Shown piece by piece: positions 7,710 to 11,196 of a stretch of DNA of 11,196 bases. Each line of letters opens with the position of its first letter. The first letter of the stretch is position 1. Source of the stretch: Ilumatobacteraceae bacterium (lineage in GTDB: Bacteria; Actinomycetota; Acidimicrobiia; Acidimicrobiales; Ilumatobacteraceae). The stretch lies in NCBI GenBank assembly GCA_023257035.1, contig JALRDI010000271.1, forward strand, positions 1 to 11,196, given 5' to 3'. A program made the translations under genes and the position numbers. The notes below the pieces were generated by a model, which was not told the origin of the DNA, made no database searches, and saw only the letters and a program-made list of their open reading frames with translations.

Positions 7710-8501
7710 TCACCCGTAGCTGCGACCAAGCCCCGCCGTGGCATCGGACTGAACCCCATACGGCGGGATCGGATATCGAAGACCATTTTTTGATAGTGAC
7801 TCAAGGCCGGCGATGACCCCCGGAAGAAATCGAGGTGGGATTGCCATCAGCAGTTCGTCCTCCATCACCCCGCCATAGCGACGCTCCGCGAAACACGGAA
7901 TCGACAAACTCGGTTCCCCTGTCGCGAGTGCCCGCCCCCACGAGTCAGAGCACGATGATTCGCCAACACAGCCCCATTCGAGTTTCTTGAACCCCGTCCA
8001 CTGGAGGCCATTGATGAACAGAATCATCTGAGCTGGAGTCGCATAAATGAGGCAAATATCTGGCGGGTCAAGTCGACCTGTTGCGAGGGGCGAAACAGCC
8101 ATCGCCTCGTATTGGCCGAAGGGCACAGTGGTCATCGAATGTTGGTGTGCCGATGCATCCTCGAGTGTCTCGTACCAGACACCGGTCATGCGCTCTCCTG
8201 AAAGCCATTCATCGTCGCGAGGATGTAGCCCAATGACGGTCGAGCACTGATCGCCGACGAGGTCGTCCACTGTGATGCCAACTGTCCAGCCAAGTCGGCT
8301 TGCTTGGCCGACAATTTGATCTGTGGTGTGAATTGATTGTGGACGCCGAATCTTCGGAATCGCCTCCATCTCCTCACGCGATGCAAACATCTTCATCCCG
8401 ATCGGAGTAGTTCGAAGACGAAGCAAACGATTCAGGTCATCGACTACCTGGGGCCAGTCGAGGTGTTCGCCGATCGCCACTTTTGTTTCTGTCTCACTCA
8501 T
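7710..8501 (-). CDS. DUF169 family protein
   Basis: A 263-aa protein of the uncharacterised DUF169 family. Recognisable segments are the N-terminal LLRLRTTPIGMKMF, the central YATPAQMILFINGLQWT, and the Cys-containing run WGCVGESSCSDSW, followed by LSIPCFAERRYGGV and the IPPRFLPGVIAGLE region. The clustered cysteines could bind metal or cofactor, but no function is established to my knowledge. The start at 8501 is chosen because a GGGAGG ribosome site lies six bases upstream; a TTG at 8594 would extend the protein into the end of the preceding gene and is unlikely. Its place between the selenoprotein and fdhD suggests a role in the same redox pathway. Confidence 0.82.
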   Translation of the reverse strand: MSETETKVAIGEHLDWPQVVDDLNRLLRLRTTPIGMKMFASREEMEAIPKIRRPQSIHTTDQIVGQASRLGWTVGITVDDLVGDQCSTVIGLHPRDDEWLSGERMTGVWYETLEDASAHQHSMTTVPFGQYEAMAVSPLATGRLDPPDICLIYATPAQMILFINGLQWTGFKKLEWGCVGESSCSDSWGRALATGEPSLSIPCFAERRYGGVMEDELLMAIPPRFLPGVIAGLESLSKNGLRYPIPPYGVQSDATAGLGRSYG

Positions 8502-8507
8502 CTCGTG

Positions 8508-8513
8508 CCTCCC
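8508..8513 (-). promoter_or_regulatory. Ribosome binding site of the DUF169 gene
   Basis: On the minus strand GGGAGG lies six bases before the ATG at 8501. It decides the start of the DUF169 protein against an upstream TTG in the same frame. Confidence 0.75.
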
Positions 8514-8574
8514 GCTCGCGCTTCTCACATCATGTTGACATGCAACAACCGCGCAGCAAGTTGTCGGACGAGCC

Positions 8575-9096
8575 TTAGGAAATGATTTCGCCAATCACCG
8601 AATCAATCACACCAACGGCAAGCGCGCGCATCTCGTCGTCGGTGCGATCCTGAATCGGGTGCTCCACGAAGATTCGAGCGACGTCGGGAAAACCAAGTGC
8701 CGCCGACTGTGCGTCTGCCCCAGTCACAAACTCACTCGATGCAACGAACACTCCAGGCACGCCGCGGCTTTCAAGATCGACGATGTCATGCACACTGCAC
8801 GACGTACAACTGCCTCAATCAGCAAGTGCCTCGATCACGAGGGTGCATTGGGTCGCGATCTCGTGCCGAAGGTCAACAGGAGCGGGTTTCGAAAAGGTGG
8901 GCTTTTTGTAGCGCCGCACTGTCGCACCTCGATCGATGAGCTGGCGCTCAATTTCGTCTAGGAAGACGTCTCCACGAGGTTTTGAAATATCGAGCAGTCC
9001 AATGGTCTGCCCGTTCAATGAGTCTGGCCGAGCGAGGCGAGTCCGCGTCGCAGGAGCACTCTCAGACGTTGGGTCGAGGACCACATTCTCGCTCAC
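8575..9096 (-). CDS. UGSC-family selenoprotein (Sec encoded by in-frame UGA at 8815-8817)
   Basis: One 173-aa gene that is interrupted by an in-frame TGA at codon 94 and would normally be called as two fragments (8815-9096 and 8575-8793). Read through as selenocysteine, the junction is ALAD-U-GSCTSC-SVHD, the diagnostic UGSC motif. The reading frame continues without other stops to a TAA. The motif is UxxCxxC (Sec94, Cys97, Cys100), the same spacing known from the selenoprotein subunit GrdB of glycine reductase, and the following VDLESRGVPGVFV also resembles GrdB. Support for recoding: a hairpin just after the UGA, plus selC and selB about 2 kb away. Start is GTG with an AAGG ribosome site 7 bases upstream and a stop (TAA) just before. 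It lies 29 bp after the thioredoxin-fused gene and 73 bp before DUF169. The chemical reaction is unknown. A nonsense-mutated pseudogene is the alternative, and it is unlikely. Confidence 0.9.
8785..8803 (-). promoter_or_regulatory. Putative bacterial SECIS hairpin
   Basis: In the mRNA an 8-bp stem (5' arm 8803-8796, GTCGTGCA; 3' arm 8792-8785, TGCATGAC; one G-U pair) closes a GUG loop, or AGUGU if the top pair opens. The loop lies about 18-19 bases after the UGA codon, close to the distance in the E. coli fdhF SECIS, and holds the G-U pair of bases typically contacted by SelB. It is entirely within the coding region, as in other bacterial SECIS elements. No folding program was run. Confidence 0.7.
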
Positions 9097-9098
9097 GT

Positions 9099-9107
9099 CC
9101 TCACCTT
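9099..9107 (-). promoter_or_regulatory. Ribosome binding site of the UGSC selenoprotein gene
   Basis: The minus strand reads AAGGTGAGG just before the GTG at 9096; its AAGG ends seven bases from the start codon. A TAA overlaps this region in the upstream reading of the same frame, so no longer version of the protein is possible. Confidence 0.6.
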
Positions 9108-9125
9108 AGACCATTTCGTTCAACA

Positions 9126-10586
9126 TCACGGACGAACCTCAACTGTGACTGGATCGCTGCCCATTTCACCATTCACCCAGCCACCAATCATCGAGGAAAA
9201 TAATCCTGCTCCGCCACCTGCATGCGCAAGGAGAATTCCTCCGGGTCGAAATTTCGGTAACGCAGGTGCATCAGCGAAACCTTCTGGAACCCCTTCAGCA
9301 ATTCCACCAACGCCTCGCACCAGGTCAGCGCCCGGTCGTGTCGTTGCGAGATACAACGCATCAAGCACTTCCTCGTCACTCCACTTCGCTTCGTGGAAGA
9401 TTCGAGAGTGATCTGGACTGATCACGAGTACAACGTCGAAACCGATCACAAGTTTGCGGTTGTGGAGCCCCATCAATGCGTCTGCAAGTGTGGCGATGAG
9501 TTGCTCGGGCGTGCGGGCAAGTTGGTCAACCACACATTTCGGACCTTCACCCGCAAAGACTGTGATCGCATCAACTCCCTCAGGAATACCGCGTCGTACG
9601 GACAGCGGCCGAAATGGTGAACCGGCTTCATCTTCAGCAAAGCAGAATGAGATCTTGCCCGGATTCCCGTGTGTTGCACGATCAACCTCGCCCGGGCGCC
9701 CACCGCCAACATTTCGAATGACGAGTTGAACTGCTCGCCCGATTGTCAGGTTCGCCCGGTTTCCCTGACCAAACACATTGATGCCCGAATTCATCCCGAT
9801 TGCTTTGGTGCCCGGACCATTACAGACCAGCACCGGCCCAACCGGCATCGTCGTGGCAAGGAGACCGTGCATGTTGAAGGTGTCGTTACACACAGCTTCA
9901 ATCGCAGCGATTACCCACGGAAGGTACTCGGGGCGACAACCTGCCATTACCGCATTGACCGCAATTTTTTCGACAGTGAGTTCAACGAGGTCGGGAGGGG
10001 CAATTGCGACGACCTCATCAGGTGAGCGAGTTGTGCCTTCCAGCATCCGTAAAACCCGCTCACGAGTCGGAGGCACGACAGGAAGCCCGTCGGTCCATCC
10101 TCGTTCAAACATGGCTTCAAACGGGTCCTCGGCCTGCGCGAATTCAACATTGCGAGCTGACAGACCGTCGCCTGCAAATCGTGCTCGTAATGAGTCGATC
10201 AGGTTCGGGTCGACGCTCATCGACCCGCAACCGGGGCGCATGACCGGCAGTTCTGTCCCAAGCGAAGGAATACCCGTGATCTGTTGCCAGTCAGCCTGCG
10301 ACCAGCCGACTGTCCGCGCCTCCTCTACCCCTCCGGCCACTTTGATCAACGTTGGAACGGTTTCGATGTCGTGGTGCCATGAGAATGCCAATTCATCATC
10401 GTGTTCACGATCGACAGATGCGGGGAAGGCCGGGTCGTCTTGGGTGATCACTCGAATTGGCGTTGATGAGGCGATCTCAGCGATGACCTGTTCGACCATC
10501 TGGCAGGTTTCGCAGTCGCGTTTCACAACAACCGTCAGGCCATCAGAGAGTGCTGTCGACGAAAGTTCTCGTACTGGAGTTGCCAT
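9126..10586 (-). CDS. Thioredoxin-like domain fused to an uncharacterised UGSC-associated domain
   Basis: A 486-aa protein in two parts. Residues about 15-105 look like a thioredoxin/glutaredoxin-type fold: a beta strand (LTVVVKR), a redox motif Cys25-Glu-Thr-Cys28 at the start of a helix, and a TVPT segment whose Pro78 fits the conserved cis-proline. A linker includes a lone Cys120 (PGCGS). Residues about 150-486 form a large domain I cannot assign, with WTDGLPVVPPT (164-174), a cysteine in VMAGCRPEYLPWV, a glycine-rich MNSGINVFGQGNRANLTIG segment and, at the C-terminus, LLAHAGGGAG. No signal peptide or membrane helices are seen. The ATG at 10586 has a TAnnnT box six bases upstream and no ribosome site. 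A longer open frame to 10697 would run antisense through selC and is rejected. Being first in the run and next to the selenoprotein, it may reduce or receive substrate from the UGSC protein (inference). Confidence 0.82.
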   Translation of the reverse strand: MATPVRELSSTALSDGLTVVVKRDCETCQMVEQVIAEIASSTPIRVITQDDPAFPASVDREHDDELAFSWHHDIETVPTLIKVAGGVEEARTVGWSQADWQQITGIPSLGTELPVMRPGCGSMSVDPNLIDSLRARFAGDGLSARNVEFAQAEDPFEAMFERGWTDGLPVVPPTRERVLRMLEGTTRSPDEVVAIAPPDLVELTVEKIAVNAVMAGCRPEYLPWVIAAIEAVCNDTFNMHGLLATTMPVGPVLVCNGPGTKAIGMNSGINVFGQGNRANLTIGRAVQLVIRNVGGGRPGEVDRATHGNPGKISFCFAEDEAGSPFRPLSVRRGIPEGVDAITVFAGEGPKCVVDQLARTPEQLIATLADALMGLHNRKLVIGFDVVLVISPDHSRIFHEAKWSDEEVLDALYLATTRPGADLVRGVGGIAEGVPEGFADAPALPKFRPGGILLAHAGGGAGLFSSMIGGWVNGEMGSDPVTVEVRP

Positions 10587-10592
10587 GCAAAC

Positions 10593-10598
10593 ACGGTA
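10593..10598 (-). promoter_or_regulatory. Putative -10 box of the selenoprotein operon
   Basis: The minus strand reads TACCGT followed by six bases (GTTTGC) and the ATG at 10586, giving a leaderless transcript. A -35-like CGGACA lies 16 bases further upstream, at 10615-10620, inside the selC gene. The box overlaps by two bases a plus-strand -10 box for selC. Confidence 0.45.
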
Positions 10599-10602
10599 CT
10601 CT
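10597..10602 (+). promoter_or_regulatory. Putative -10 box of selC
   Basis: TACTCT (TAnnnT) lies seven bases before the mature 5' end of the tRNA at 10610, so transcription could begin at or next to the first tRNA base. No good -35 is visible. The region between selC and the divergent operon start is only 23 bp, so the selC promoter must reach into the first codons of the 486-aa protein gene. Confidence 0.35.
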
Positions 10603-10609
10603 GCGGAGC

Positions 10610-10702
10610 GGAGGTGTCCGAGCGCCTGGTGGGCTCCGCCGTCTTCAACACGGTTGGGACGGATGAACTTCGTCCGGCGGGTTCGATTCCCGTCCACCTC
10701 CG
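10610..10702 (+). tRNA. selC: Selenocysteine tRNA (tRNA-Sec, anticodon TCA)
   Basis: A 93-base tRNA of the tRNA-Sec type. The anticodon loop CTTCAAC (10643-10649) carries TCA at 10645-10647, which reads UGA, on a 5-bp stem. The T-arm is 5 bp (10677-10681 with 10689-10693, one G-T pair) around TTCGATT. An extra-long variable arm pairs 10657-10663 with 10669-10675. The acceptor is 8 bases per strand (10610-10617 with 10694-10701), with a T-C mismatch at the eighth position, and the discriminator is G10702. The long D-arm forms as GAGC-CC/GG-GCTC if G10624 is bulged, with loop TGGT. CCA is not encoded. It would supply selenocysteine to the UGSC protein. Confidence 0.93.
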
Positions 10703-10703
10703 C

Positions 10704-11196
10704 TCAGTTTGTTGCCTCGCGTCCCCGTACCCGCCGGTCACCGACGCGGCGAGTGATTCTCATCTGGTCGAGACAGTTCACGAGCGGTAGTGCATGCTTT
10801 CGGGTCACGCCGAGCGCATCACGCAAGTCGGCAACTGTGAACCCGTTCGGGTCAGCATTCCACAGCAATTCGAGAATTGGTTCAAGGTCTCGCAGTACCT
10901 CAGTGTGGAAATACACCCCGTCGTGACCAATGAGCACCCCGAGTCGGACAAGTCTTGCCACCACCGGCCGGTCATCGTCATCAATTGGCCCTGTCGACAC
11001 ACCTTCGGCAAGTAAACGATCGAGAAGAGGTGACTCGAGAGCTGGGTCAACACCGCCGAGTCGCGCCACACCGTGCTCGATGACGACCTCGTCGATAGAG
11101 GCCAATAACCCTCGCTCAACGTCAGAGCACTCTGCGATGTCGAATGGTCCATTGGAAAGTCGTTCGCGGAGCCCACTAAGAGTTGACCCGACAACA
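10704..11196 (-). CDS. selB: Selenocysteine-specific elongation factor SelB, C-terminal part (runs off the window)
   Basis: The frame is open from the window edge to a TGA at 10704-10706, giving 163 C-terminal residues; the TTG at 11103-11105 is an internal leucine codon, not a start. The residues are winged-helix repeats. The last one (FTVADLRDALGVTRKHALPL, then DQMRITRRVGDRRV) matches the final winged helix of SelB, which in the family binds the SECIS loop in the mRNA. The GTPase part lies beyond the window. SelB delivers Sec-tRNA to UGA codons marked by SECIS hairpins, here the UGSC gene. The stop is one base beyond the 3' end of selC, which converges from the opposite strand. Identity is well supported by motif and by neighbouring selC. 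Confidence 0.88.
   Translation of the reverse strand, partial: VVGSTLSGLRERLSNGPFDIAECSDVERGLLASIDEVVIEHGVARLGGVDPALESPLLDRLLAEGVSTGPIDDDDRPVVARLVRLGVLIGHDGVYFHTEVLRDLEPILELLWNADPNGFTVADLRDALGVTRKHALPLVNCLDQMRITRRVGDRRVRGREATN

Noticed and set aside
7710..7712. TGA stop of the DUF169 gene as a possible Sec codon.
   Set aside because: The downstream frame shows no family-like sequence and no suitable hairpin was seen.
8531..8542. Near-palindrome CATGTTGACATG between the UGSC and DUF169 genes.
   Set aside because: Only 5-bp arms with no promoter nearby and inside an operon; too short to call a regulatory site.
8502..8594. N-terminal extension of the DUF169 protein to a TTG at 8594.
   Set aside because: It would overlap the selenoprotein's last codons, while a strong GGGAGG site marks the ATG at 8501.
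8575..8793. A separate small gene starting at GTG 8793, with 8815-9096 as another gene or as a nonsense-mutated pseudogene.
   Set aside because: Same frame as the upstream fragment, no ribosome site, start inside the SECIS stem, and the junction translates to the UGSC motif; selC and selB are adjacent.
9120..9128. TGA-TGT-TGA at the end of the 486-aa gene, which could read as a C-terminal Sec-Cys.
   Set aside because: No SECIS-like hairpin follows, and the protein already ends normally; most likely an ordinary stop.
10587..10697. Extension of the thioredoxin-fused protein by 37 residues to a start at 10697.
   Set aside because: The extension is the reverse complement of most of selC. The ATG at 10586 has a fitting -10 box and begins just before the thioredoxin-like fold.
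9778..10926. Long plus-strand open frame of 382 codons.
   Set aside because: It lies antisense to the 486-aa gene, crosses selC and enters selB antisense, with Ser/Arg/Thr-rich composition typical of a shadow frame.

Overview
The window looks like chromosomal DNA from a moderately GC-rich actinobacterium. An Acidimicrobiia-like lineage is my best guess, at low confidence. The reasons are frequent GTG starts, several genes with a TAnnnT -10 box exactly six bases before the start codon (leaderless transcripts), a tRNA without an encoded CCA tail, and the flavour of the proteins. Its centrepiece is a selenocysteine locus: a selenocysteine tRNA gene (selC, anticodon TCA), the 3' end of selB, and a selenoprotein gene that is split by an in-frame UGA and would ordinarily be read as two small hypothetical ORFs.

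Left part (1-4600). A metallo-beta-lactamase-fold alkyl-sulfatase-like hydrolase (101-1447, +) converges on, and overlaps, an EamA/DMT-type membrane transporter (1421-2272, -). Next come a long-form myo-inositol-1-phosphate synthase (2354-3655, -), with a strong stem-loop after its stop, and a divergently transcribed LysR-type regulator (3724-4596, +). The short region between these two holds a perfect palindrome that fits a LysR operator.

Right part (4616-10586, all minus strand, read right to left). This is a five-gene, operon-like run. It starts with a 486-aa protein that has an N-terminal thioredoxin-like CxxC domain. Then come the UGSC-family selenoprotein (173 aa, Sec at residue 94, in a UxxCxxC motif), a DUF169 protein, the sulfurtransferase FdhD, and an FdhF/YdeP-type molybdopterin oxidoreductase that overlaps fdhD by 4 bp. 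FdhD is the maturation factor for this enzyme class, so the last two genes form a functional pair. The thioredoxin-fused protein and the UGSC selenoprotein are inferred to be a redox pair. The run may encode an uncharacterised selenium- and molybdenum-dependent redox pathway.

Right edge (10587-11196). selC lies on the plus strand, 23 bp from the divergent operon start. Its putative -10 box overlaps the operon's on the opposite strand. selB (-) enters from beyond the window and ends one base from the 3' end of selC. selA and selD are not in the window. No stretch longer than 300 bases lacks a gene.
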